Assembly (NCBI GenBank): GCA_905221605.1
Contig: CAJNDS010002144.1
Coordinates: forward strand, 202,501 to 262,546
Direction: 5' to 3'
From: Symbiodinium natans
Taxonomy: Eukaryota > Sar > Dinophyceae > Suessiales > Symbiodiniaceae
Length of the DNA stretch: 60,046 bases
Positions within the stretch are counted from its first letter, which is position 1. Every line of letters starts with the position of its first letter. Below the pieces are notes generated by a model. That model worked only from the letters and a program-made list of their open reading frames with translations. It ran no database searches and was not told where the DNA came from. The position numbers were made by a program, and so were the translations under genes. Shown piece after piece: positions 53,540 to 60,046 of this stretch.

Positions 53540-56500
53540 CGCGGCACTGAGGCCCGCGGCTTTGCTGGACCTCCGATGGGCGAGGAAAACCTGACGCGCC
53601 TTTGAGCGGCCAGGACACGGCCCGCTGCAAGGGGCCGGTGTGCAGTAGTGGTAGGCAGCCGCTCCCGCGCGGCCAGGGCACGGCCCGCAGCGGGGCCTTG
53701 TGGTTGACCACGAAGGTCCGGGCGACCGATCGGTCGCTCCCGCGCGGTCTGGTCGCGACCCGCAGCGGGGCGCAGTGCACAGGCACGAACGCGGAGAGGG
53801 ACTACCTACCCTAGGTTCTACAACACACTTGAACCGCTGCGGCGGGGGTTTGGGGAGCTTCCTTAAGGTCTGGGCTCTAAGACTTCTAAGGCTTCTGCTT
53901 CGACCTTGGACCGAACCTCTAGGCCTGCTTGCAAAACACTGGCTGCGAGACAGAGGAACGAAGCCGCACGCGACGAACGACGAGAAATCCTTCTGCCCGC
54001 AGACCGGCGACCTGGGAAACGGCCCGCCCCAAAAACACCCGCCCTGAACACAGAAACACCCGAACAGCCCCAACATCCTGAGCATCAGAACGCGCGTGGG
54101 GTGATTCTGGTCTGAGCGCGCCGCGTCATGGTTCGCGCGCTTGGTGTTGTGCGCGCCGCGAACGCCTAAGGCTTCAAGAGCAGACGACGCGCTCTGCGGA
54201 GCTGCGACTGCCCCTTTGGCGCACGCTTCGCGCACCGCCCCCTCGGCTTGGGCATCAGTGAAAAACTGCCCATCAATGACCCTACCCGTCCTAACAGTAA
54301 GATCATCCACGTAGGCTATCCACTCCTTAGTATACTTAAGGCGCCTACCTCTGCCGGGGGCATAGGCCCTATCAACCACAAAGTTGAAATCATCTGGGCC
54401 GTTAATCGGGCCAAAGGTGAGGCCGACAGGGAGATATTTCCCTGATCTTGCCACAATGGCCAACACCTCGCGAGCACGCTTGGTGTTCCTAATTTGATTA
54501 AACCCACTAACCGCATCCACGAAGGTATACCAAACCGAACCTACTGCGGCGGCGAGCACATCGCTACCCCGCCGACAATAGTACGTGGAGCGCTTAATTC
54601 GGGCATTCACACGGCGGTAGTCAACCACCAAGCGTCGCTTCCTATGCCGCTTGTAGCTGGGCATTTCCTTGGTCGGAAACGGCGCAGATCCCCAAGCCGA
54701 GCTGCCGCGGATCAACTGACCCCGCTTGCATTCTTCTTCAAGCTTGTCGTCGACCCATTGCGCGGACTCGCCCCTCAAACTGTGAGGCTGGGACGAGACC
54801 GGCGGCCCGGTGGGAATGCAGTCATGGGCGAACTTCCTGACCGTGGTCCTGGTGGTGTCCTCCACCCAGAACCCAGCGGCCTTTCGCCGTATGACCTCCC
54901 TGACGGCTGCGATGTCAGCATCGGTCAGCCCTGGTCTGGTTGGTCCAGGCTCGATCTTCAAACCCGACCATACGAGGTCTCTATAGGCCTCGGTGCGCCT
55001 AGGATCCTCCGCGACCTTCTCGCCCGCAAGAGCATAGACCTCAAGGTCAGCCCGGACGGAATCCCAGTCCTTGGCGTCCGCCTTGGTTCGCCAAAACGCT
55101 TCCTTCTCAGCGGCATACTTATCCACCTCCTTATCCAGCTCCGCACGCTCTGCTGGCGTGAGGTCCTCGCCCGAGCGCACGTCCGGGAGGGGAACGACTG
55201 GAGAGGGCTGTGGCGCAGCCGCGGCGCTATCCGCACCCGCAGTGGCTGGAAAGCTTTCAACTGCAGCGGTGCACAGCTCTTCTGCGCCCCTCAGACCAAG
55301 GTCCTGGAGCGATGCGCAGAAAGCCGCCCCTATGAGGTTGTAGTCGGCTTGCGCGCGCCCAACGTGCTTGTGCTGCACTGCGCCTAACGCATCCGGCCTA
55401 CTACACCTCAAACCTACCGATTCTAAGCTGAAATCGGCGAGCCACAGGGCCCCGCTCTCAACGAGGTTGTCGCGGCCACTGGCCCGCGCGAACTGGCATA
55501 TGTCAGCCCGCACGAAAGCCCAAGGCCAGCGTGGCTCTGCGAGCGTCCCAAACAAGGCGCCCCACTCCTCTAGCCGCCAGGGTTCCCACTCGCCTTTTTG
55601 TGCCTGCAAATGCAGCGCGACGTGGGCGCCCGCGCGCGTGCGTTCCTGCGCACACCGGACGACTAGCTGAAGGAAAGCTCGGGGCACATTCTTGCCCTCA
55701 AGCCCAATCACGAGCACCTTCGGCTCTGCGCGCGAAACAGCGCCGCTAATTGCCTCTAAGTGCCCTTCTGCGGCCAGGTTCCAGGCGATCCCGTAGGCCT
55801 GCTTGCCTTGCACAAAAGCTGGAACAACCCTGTACCCGTGCCTCCTAGCCGCGTCGGAAACGACCGCGTCACCCCAAGCAACCTCTAAGACATCGGCAAC
55901 CCCTCCAAGGAAATACTGCCGGAACCAACTCTCGACAGCACCCGACTCTGGGGAAGCCCTAGGCTGCAACACGCGGGGTTCCGCGACCAAGAGGTCCGCG
56001 AGGGCCTCTCGGATCGAGAGCACACCCGTGCTGGCGCGAGACGCTCTCTCGAGCGTCCTGTCCTGCAACGAGTACGCTCCCTTGTCCAACTTTCTGGCCG
56101 AGGCTGCAGCAAGCACGCCGTCGCGGTTCAGGTCGATCTTGGAAATGATCTCCCTGACGGAAACCGCTTCGTGGGCCGGACGAGTCCCCTCTGAAAGCGT
56201 GAGCGCACCGTCCTCGGCGATGAATGCAAGCCGCCATTTGACGCGAACCCCGCTGGCCCTGGCGTCGGGGAGATAGCGGTGCACGCCGACCTGCGCACGG
56301 GCAGCATCTACCTGCGTAACCCGTCCTAACCTGCACACCTTAGGGCCTCCACCTACACCCCGATAGGCAATGCGGTCGCCAAGGCGGAGGACGAAGTCCC
56401 TCCCGCGCCTGGTCAGCGTGAACTCCACTTGCTTGGCGTCGCCTTGAACCTGTTGCCCTAAGCTGGGGCGAGACGAGCCGTCCCCGCCGGTTCCATCGTC

Positions 56501-59500
56501 CTCAAAGACGACCGGCTCGCGGGATTCCGCGCCATCTGCATCCGCAGGAACAAGAATGCAGTCTTCTGCGTGCGCCTCCATCGGGCCGCGCCGGGCGGAA
56601 GAAGTACCCCCCGACTCCATCGACACGGGCTCCAAGGTGAGCCTGTGGCCCTTGACTTCCAACACGCGCCAGGGGCCGGTCAGACCCGGTTTCCAAGGCA
56701 CACGCCCCGCCCCCTCTGAACGGGCCCTCGGAGCGTTCCAGACCACTCGGTCTCCTGGCTTAAGGTCCACAGTGCGCCTATGGCGATTTGCAAGTTTCGC
56801 CCGCGCTTCTGAAGACCGCGTCCAGTGCTCTCGGACCGCAGCAGCTAGTTCCGAGAACTGCTTAAACTGGCTCCGAGCCCAATCAGAGATGGGTTCAAAC
56901 TGCAAGGCGTCTCGCAGGACGTCCTTTTCAAGTGGTAGAGCGAGCGACCAGCTCCGCTCTAGGTCCCTCGGGGTATACCCGTGGGGTCCCGGAGTGTTAT
57001 CTATGACGTACTCCGCCACCACGAGCCAATCCGACCAAGCTTCGGAAAGGGAGGCGCCGACTTGCCTGACGACCGCCCCCAGCACCTTTTGAACTTCTTG
57101 GTGGACTCGCTCGTTTGCGCCCAACTCACAAGGCCTCAAGGGCGCGCTGAACCGCCACTCGGTCCCAAGCATAGCGCTGAGTTCTGCCATGAGCGCATTC
57201 TTGAACTCTGGCCCTCTATCCGACCTGATGAGGCTCGGGATCGTCCTGCTGCGAAGCACACAGCGCACGAACGCCCTCCTGACTTCAGCATGAGTCAGAG
57301 ACCTCATCGGCTCGAGGAGGACAGCATGACTGAGGCAATCGAAGTACGTAAGCGAGTACCTATGCCCCTCCCTGTCCTCTCGGTTCGGACCTTCACAGTC
57401 CACGCTGACTTCCTGCCAGCATGTCTCGGCGCCACATTTGACCGCACGAGCTTCAACCTTCGTCGGTCGAGAGCGGCCTTTAATGCAAGCGAGACACTTG
57501 GCGACCCAGGTCCGCACATCTTTCTCTAAGTCGGGCCACCAGACTGCCCTCTCTAGCAGCTTGACGGTAACCTCAGCAGACCTATGGGCCCCAAGGACTC
57601 CACAGTGGACTGAATTGTAGCAAGCGCGGCGCCAGGTCACCCCATTCGCGCCCGCAGCCCCGTTGGGAACCACTGGGACAACGACGGTTTGACCCGTCCT
57701 GAGGGTCACCTCGCGCTCGAGCAACCCGTCTCCGGATATCTCCATTGGCGGCTCTGGCTTGCGAATCGAGCCCGCCAATGAGGGATCGCGCCGCTGACCC
57801 TCGTACCACGCCGTACGAAGGGATCCCGTGACTCGGAACTCCGAAATGTTCGCCGCGTCCCTTGCCTCGACCGCAAGCTGTTCGCGACGATTTTCGTCCT
57901 CCCCCGCGATCAGGCTTAAAGACGGAACACCGCCCTTAAACTCGACCTTGACCTTGGTTGAGGAATGGTCCCAAATGCACAGGATGGGGCTATGGCTAAC
58001 GAGCTCTAGAACCACTGCAGGGCCCTTGTGCTCTTCACCCATAAACGCCAAAACTCTACCCTTCAGCTTGCACTCATTGGCATTCTTCCCGCGACTGATA
58101 GCGCCCGCGGTCCAATGCCCTTCTACGCCCTCGTTGGACGAAGAGAATTGAGCAAGGACCCTTGACGCCTGCCGGGTAGAACTGCGGGGATCCGAAGCTT
58201 CTCCGGTTGCCCGCCAGCCAATGACCTGAGTAACCCTACCCACAAGGGCTATCAGCTTGCCGAAGGAGGGGTCTAAGGCAACCTCTTTACCATTAGACCT
58301 CCAGAGCACTTCACACTGCTCATTCACGACATGTCTGTGGCCGTGCCAGTTCACCACTGACGACCAATGCACGACGATGTCGCCCTGAACCACATTCAGG
58401 GGCGAGCAGTTGTGCCCCGCCACCACAGCACCATCTTCTCTAACCACCCATGTGGTCCAGTAAGGCTTCACATCGCCCCACTTGGAAAGATCCTTGTGCT
58501 GGGAGCCGAGGCTGAGCTTCATGGAATGGCTCTTCTTCCATATCTTCCCACTCAGCACGCCATATGCAGTGGGAACTGGAGCATCTTTGGGCGTAGTCCT
58601 AAACCCTACCGCCCATTGCTGGATGGTTGAGGACCTAACCCTAACCAAACCTCCTGTCCTATCCAAAGTTGCAAGGACGGAGTTGACCTCTAGGCCCACC
58701 TCATGGGCCTCAAGGTCGCCCTCAAGCGGAGGTTCGGGCTCCTCCCGCTCGGCTATCTCTACCGAGATATCGACTGCCTCTTTCTCGATGCAGGCGGGGC
58801 AGCGAGAAAACAGGTAGGTCCGCTTGCCGCAGATGCACAGACCCTCATGGTCCCAGAGGGGTCGTGACGGTTCGTCCAGCATCCCCTTAATGCTGGCATC
58901 ATCAATGGAACGAACCGCGTCCAGCCTCAAGGACCGCAGAACCTCCGCCCCCAATGCCTGCTTCCCTACGATCCCAAAACCTCGCAGGTGAGGCTCCGGA
59001 AAATCCTTCTTGAGTTCCGGACAAGCCTCGGCCACTTCCAAGTGGCCTTGCTGCGTGCGCCAAAGGCGTGGCCGCACCGCCCAGATAGCCTTAATGCCTG
59101 CCCAAGCCTCTCCTACAGCCCTGGCTTCCTTGCGCTGCAGGTTCCTTGCTTGGAGCGTGAGCTCAACAACCAAAGGCCACCTAAGGACGGCTGTGACAAG
59201 CCCGCCTTGCCCTAGTCCTACGAGGAATTGCGGGCGAAACCCCGAAGCTTCCCTAAGAACCTTGGCACACGAAGTAAGCAAGTCGACCCTGATCCGCTTG
59301 ATCTTCTTGGTCCCTGCGAGCCTGCCGGCCCCGCAATCAAAATGCGAGGCAAGCCCGTCGGTATCCTCAAACGGACCCCAACAACCCCTAACAGCCACAG
59401 AAACTCCAGGGAGGCTCGCTTGAAAAACGCGCCTGATTTCAGTCAGCTCTGCGTCCTGCTCTTTCCAACGCGCGTAGTCAAAGACAACCATGACGCGCAC

Positions 59501-59530
59501 CGGAAGGGCTGCGACGACGCACATCGGCAC
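52226..59530 (-). CDS. Long retroelement polyprotein frame, 2434 codons
   Basis: One uninterrupted minus-strand frame joins, N to C: an unrecognised region with a zinc ribbon, a Ty3-type integrase, an unrecognised region, a truncated reverse transcriptase, a low-complexity spacer and a KptA domain. Integrase-before-reverse-transcriptase is not the usual Ty3 order, yet both domains are Ty3-like. The frame is also open upstream of 59530 as far as a TGA at 59585-59587, beyond which an RNase H tail continues in the same frame. The likely reading is two element copies joined head to tail, with GC-rich composition keeping the frame open across the joints. A single element with a novel order is the alternative. 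Confidence 0.7.
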   Translation of the reverse strand: MPMCVVAALPVRVMVVFDYARWKEQDAELTEIRRVFQASLPGVSVAVRGCWGPFEDTDGLASHFDCGAGRLAGTKKIKRIRVDLLTSCAKVLREASGFRPQFLVGLGQGGLVTAVLRWPLVVELTLQARNLQRKEARAVGEAWAGIKAIWAVRPRLWRTQQGHLEVAEACPELKKDFPEPHLRGFGIVGKQALGAEVLRSLRLDAVRSIDDASIKGMLDEPSRPLWDHEGLCICGKRTYLFSRCPACIEKEAVDISVEIAEREEPEPPLEGDLEAHEVGLEVNSVLATLDRTGGLVRVRSSTIQQWAVGFRTTPKDAPVPTAYGVLSGKIWKKSHSMKLSLGSQHKDLSKWGDVKPYWTTWVVREDGAVVAGHNCSPLNVVQGDIVVHWSSVVNWHGHRHVVNEQCEVLWRSNGKEVALDPSFGKLIALVGRVTQVIGWRATGEASDPRSSTRQASRVLAQFSSSNEGVEGHWTAGAISRGKNANECKLKGRVLAFMGEEHKGPAVVLELVSHSPILCIWDHSSTKVKVEFKGGVPSLSLIAGEDENRREQLAVEARDAANISEFRVTGSLRTAWYEGQRRDPSLAGSIRKPEPPMEISGDGLLEREVTLRTGQTVVVPVVPNGAAGANGVTWRRACYNSVHCGVLGAHRSAEVTVKLLERAVWWPDLEKDVRTWVAKCLACIKGRSRPTKVEARAVKCGAETCWQEVSVDCEGPNREDREGHRYSLTYFDCLSHAVLLEPMRSLTHAEVRRAFVRCVLRSRTIPSLIRSDRGPEFKNALMAELSAMLGTEWRFSAPLRPCELGANERVHQEVQKVLGAVVRQVGASLSEAWSDWLVVAEYVIDNTPGPHGYTPRDLERSWSLALPLEKDVLRDALQFEPISDWARSQFKQFSELAAAVREHWTRSSEARAKLANRHRRTVDLKPGDRVVWNAPRARSEGAGRVPWKPGLTGPWRVLEVKGHRLTLEPVSMESGGTSSARRGPMEAHAEDCILVPADADGAESREPVVFEDDGTGGDGSSRPSLGQQVQGDAKQVEFTLTRRGRDFVLRLGDRIAYRGVGGGPKVCRLGRVTQVDAARAQVGVHRYLPDARASGVRVKWRLAFIAEDGALTLSEGTRPAHEAVSVREIISKIDLNRDGVLAAASARKLDKGAYSLQDRTLERASRASTGVLSIREALADLLVAEPRVLQPRASPESGAVESWFRQYFLGGVADVLEVAWGDAVVSDAARRHGYRVVPAFVQGKQAYGIAWNLAAEGHLEAISGAVSRAEPKVLVIGLEGKNVPRAFLQLVVRCAQERTRAGAHVALHLQAQKGEWEPWRLEEWGALFGTLAEPRWPWAFVRADICQFARASGRDNLVESGALWLADFSLESVGLRCSRPDALGAVQHKHVGRAQADYNLIGAAFCASLQDLGLRGAEELCTAAVESFPATAGADSAAAAPQPSPVVPLPDVRSGEDLTPAERAELDKEVDKYAAEKEAFWRTKADAKDWDSVRADLEVYALAGEKVAEDPRRTEAYRDLVWSGLKIEPGPTRPGLTDADIAAVREVIRRKAAGFWVEDTTRTTVRKFAHDCIPTGPPVSSQPHSLRGESAQWVDDKLEEECKRGQLIRGSSAWGSAPFPTKEMPSYKRHRKRRLVVDYRRVNARIKRSTYYCRRGSDVLAAAVGSVWYTFVDAVSGFNQIRNTKRAREVLAIVARSGKYLPVGLTFGPINGPDDFNFVVDRAYAPGRGRRLKYTKEWIAYVDDLTVRTGRVIDGQFFTDAQAEGAVREACAKGAVAAPQSASSALEALGVRGAHNTKRANHDAARSDQNHPTRVLMLRMLGLFGCFCVQGGCFWGGPFPRSPVCGQKDFSSFVACGFVPLSRSQCFASRPRGSVQGRSRSLRSLRAQTLRKLPKPPPQRFKCVVEPRVGSPSPRSCLCTAPRCGSRPDRAGATDRSPGPSWSTTRPRCGPCPGRAGAAAYHYCTPAPCSGPCPGRSKARQVFLAHRRSSKAAGLSAAMGGGGSKGRGKSKSPGPKGRKGPPTIDDAQRMLVRCMRHGEAGCRGRFAPGGLYPVDELIEQLGITINQYNQAVAHDANQRKPRLDTSHAGFLRAFQGHSADCGHPMGFMMEGLSKTAINDLIYRYGPAMWHGTDLHVVPSLIQNGLIPGGGPGGRLGVHYVLGTQWEDGRRGFRRGSTCIVEVRLAVLRDAGVPIYAGADGVALTGQIRATGISRIWALPKGSPVYSVLIAELEVDRLIQHVDLRSLGDTSAGPHPPLGRGPKLGTVQASQAAAASSGAASSSTVVLAPAGRVMAAGAAQPVTPPKAAPKAKGRASGAPKTSIVPAKPKVYPRRNVPGPNVLEAEDSLEEEAAQEAEGVEEDSSSSDLPDTRAPQAAVKVKEDEEPAGGAQAESTEEGFLELGQSVVSSAKEYLARSEALLRAQKLQSKILEVAEA
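53540..54115 (-). repeat. GC-rich spacer with tandem dyad repeats
   Basis: The open frame crosses this interval but reads as Cys/Pro/Arg/Ser-rich low complexity, unlike the domains on either side. 53606-53765 holds three tandem copies (63-75 bp apart) of a unit with GCGGCCAGGACACGGCCCGC. It may be the 5' leader or terminal region of the element carrying the KptA ORF, inserted into or joined to the reverse transcriptase. Confidence 0.55.
54250..54930 (-). CDS. Ty3-type reverse transcriptase domain, 3'-truncated
   Basis: Residues ~1534-1765 of the long frame. Order and spacing fit a Ty3/gypsy-class reverse transcriptase: GFWVEDTT, CIPTGPPVSSQPHSLRGE, SSAWGSAPFPTKE, RRLVVDYRRVN (1634 on), TFVDAVSGFNQI with catalytic D1672, LPVGLTFGPINGPDDFNFVV, then YVDD at 1740-1743 with D1742 and D1743. 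The catalytic triad is intact. Similarity fades about 45 residues after YVDD, near 54116; the thumb and RNase H are missing here, replaced by low-complexity sequence. An RNase H tail in the same frame lies at the right edge of the window instead. Confidence 0.85.
54931..56600 (-). other. Unrecognised region between integrase and reverse transcriptase
   Basis: Residues ~980-1533 of the long frame are open throughout with balanced composition (for example DVLEVAWGDAVVSDAARRHG and PKVLVIGLEGKNVPRAFLQL). No protease D-T/S-G motif was found with confidence. The end is a charged helical stretch (LTPAERAELDKEVDKYAAEK) leading into the reverse transcriptase. Confidence 0.5.
56601..57660 (-). CDS. Ty3-type integrase domain
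   Basis: Residues ~624-977 of the long frame. An N-terminal zinc-binding HHCC module is seen at H642, H649, C679 and C682 (VHCGVLGAH, then KCLAC). The catalytic core has D711 (SVDCEGP), D771 (RSDRGPEF) and E807 (GANERVHQEV), with exactly 35 residues between the second Asp and the Glu, the D,D35E spacing of retroviral and Ty3 integrases. A C-terminal GPY/F-like module follows (GLTGPWRVLEVKGHRLTLEP, near 56640-56700). All catalytic residues are present, so activity was possible at least recently. Confidence 0.9.
57661..59530 (-). other. N-terminal region of the long frame, zinc-ribbon-like
   Basis: Residues 1-623. The first ATG is at 59524. It includes PQFLVGLGQGGLVTAVLRW (residues near 110), reminiscent of a nucleophile elbow but lacking the expected Ser, and GLCICGKRTYLFSRCPACI (residues ~228-246), a C-x-C...C-x2-C zinc-ribbon-like cluster. 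Residues ~250-560 are open with no family I recognise. Confidence 0.5.
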
Positions 59531-59584
59531 AGCCGCGGCCTGGACACGGCCCGCAGGCTCTGGGACGGCGTCGTTGCCGACCGC

Positions 59585-60046
59585 TCAGGGCACGGGTCCG
59601 TCACCCTCAGTACCCTCTCCGAGGTACTGGTCCAGGTCGAAACCTCGGAGTTGGCCCGAAAGGCCCTCGAGATCTTTCGTCCTCGCCGCAAGGAGCGCAT
59701 CCCGATCCTTGGGATTGCGGCTAAAACTGTCACCCAGCGTCGCTGAGCGACCGCTAAGGCTCCTTATTTCGGACCCATCCATAAGGATTTCCGCAACCCA
59801 CCGGACGAGTTTCGGATCCATACCGATGTCCGACGTTTGCGCTCGGGTAAGGTTGGCATGATCTGTCCAACACAGAGTCCGAATAGAGCCAAACATGCGG
59901 CGTGTCGCCCGCTTTACCTCGAGCTGGGCAAACGCCTCCTGTATCAAGGGCGGCCAGTTTTGCTGCGCGGGGGTCAAGCTCTTTGAGTGCGTCATAAGCA
60001 CTTTGAGCTGACTCAAGTCACGCGTCATCTGCACGACGCTGCCCCC
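59585..60046 (-). CDS. RNase H tail of a Ty3-type reverse transcriptase (partial)
   Basis: The frame is cut by the window's right edge and ends at TGA 59585-59587. SKSLTPAQQNWPPLIQEAFA, then LCWTDHANLT, then LVRWVAEILMDG and SGRSATLGDSFSRNP match the C-terminal half of Ty3/gypsy RNase H and its connection (T-D-H-x-x-L, R-W, and D-x-x-S-R-x-P in the family). It is in the same frame as the 52226-59530 ORF, so the TGA is the only block between RNase H and the integrase ORF. Confidence 0.75.
   Translation of the reverse strand, partial: GGSVVQMTRDLSQLKVLMTHSKSLTPAQQNWPPLIQEAFAQLEVKRATRRMFGSIRTLCWTDHANLTRAQTSDIGMDPKLVRWVAEILMDGSEIRSLSGRSATLGDSFSRNPKDRDALLAARTKDLEGLSGQLRGFDLDQYLGEGTEGDGPVP

Noticed and set aside
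48000-54200. Paired long terminal repeats around the KptA-ZnF-PLD array
   Set aside because: I could not find matching direct repeats at the two ends by eye; a self-alignment would be decisive.
59130-59250. Alpha/beta-hydrolase elbow (GLGQGG) in the N-terminal region of the long frame
   Set aside because: The nucleophile position is Gln, not Ser, Cys or Asp, and no other hydrolase motif is seen.

Overview
The window looks like nuclear DNA of a dinoflagellate alveolate. Four signs support this. (1) Telomere-type TTTAGGG/CCCTAAA repeats are scattered over the whole 60 kb. (2) A near-exact relic of the dinoflagellate spliced leader lies at 38441-38459. (3) Ordinary eukaryotic genes are split into many short exons. 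(4) A protein at 45.9-46.6 kb carries an RVGEASNPGP motif, which I recall from dinoflagellate predicted proteins. Species cannot be fixed from the sequence.

Layout. 1-6.3 kb is a subtelomere-like mosaic of telomere repeats that change orientation repeatedly, with a duplicated 0.3-kb segment inside. 6.3-13 kb has few genes: a ~300-bp tandem repeat (7.85-8.92 kb) and one plausible lysine-rich protein on the minus strand (11974-12591). 13-17 kb is satellite DNA: a 55-bp array, a 138-bp array, a 3-kb AATTTAAAT palindromic satellite with nine copies of a GC-rich core, and a block of near-perfect hairpins. 17.8-18.16 kb is a CA microsatellite.

18.3-41 kb is the plus-strand gene region. It holds an unrecognised split gene (18.3-20.0 kb), a split dihydroxyacetone kinase (about 21.6-30.4 kb), a split Ser/Thr protein kinase (31.2-34.7 kb), exon fragments of a histidine phosphatase (37.4-38.4 kb), and an intronless, frameshifted thioesterase/flavin monooxygenase copy (38.5-41.0 kb). 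The last follows the spliced-leader relic and is best read as a reinserted mRNA copy. Telomere-like repeats sit inside introns of both kinase genes.

41-48.8 kb is gene-poor, with an NPGP-motif ORF, telomere-like arrays and a long G-rich tract.

48.8-60.05 kb on the minus strand is retroelement-derived and is the most unusual part. Reading leftwards from the right edge: an RNase H tail, an in-frame TGA, a Ty3-type integrase (HHCC plus D,D35E), an unrecognised region, a reverse transcriptase cut off soon after YVDD, a GC-rich repeat spacer, a KptA/Tpt1-type RNA 2'-phosphotransferase domain with its catalytic residues, a protein with C2H2, two RanBP2-type and SWIM zinc motifs plus a membrane helix, and a phospholipase-D-family nuclease domain. 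The last three lie in successive reading frames, each reached by a -1 step. RNA-end-processing enzymes attached to retroelement coding sequence is the candidate undescribed system of this window.
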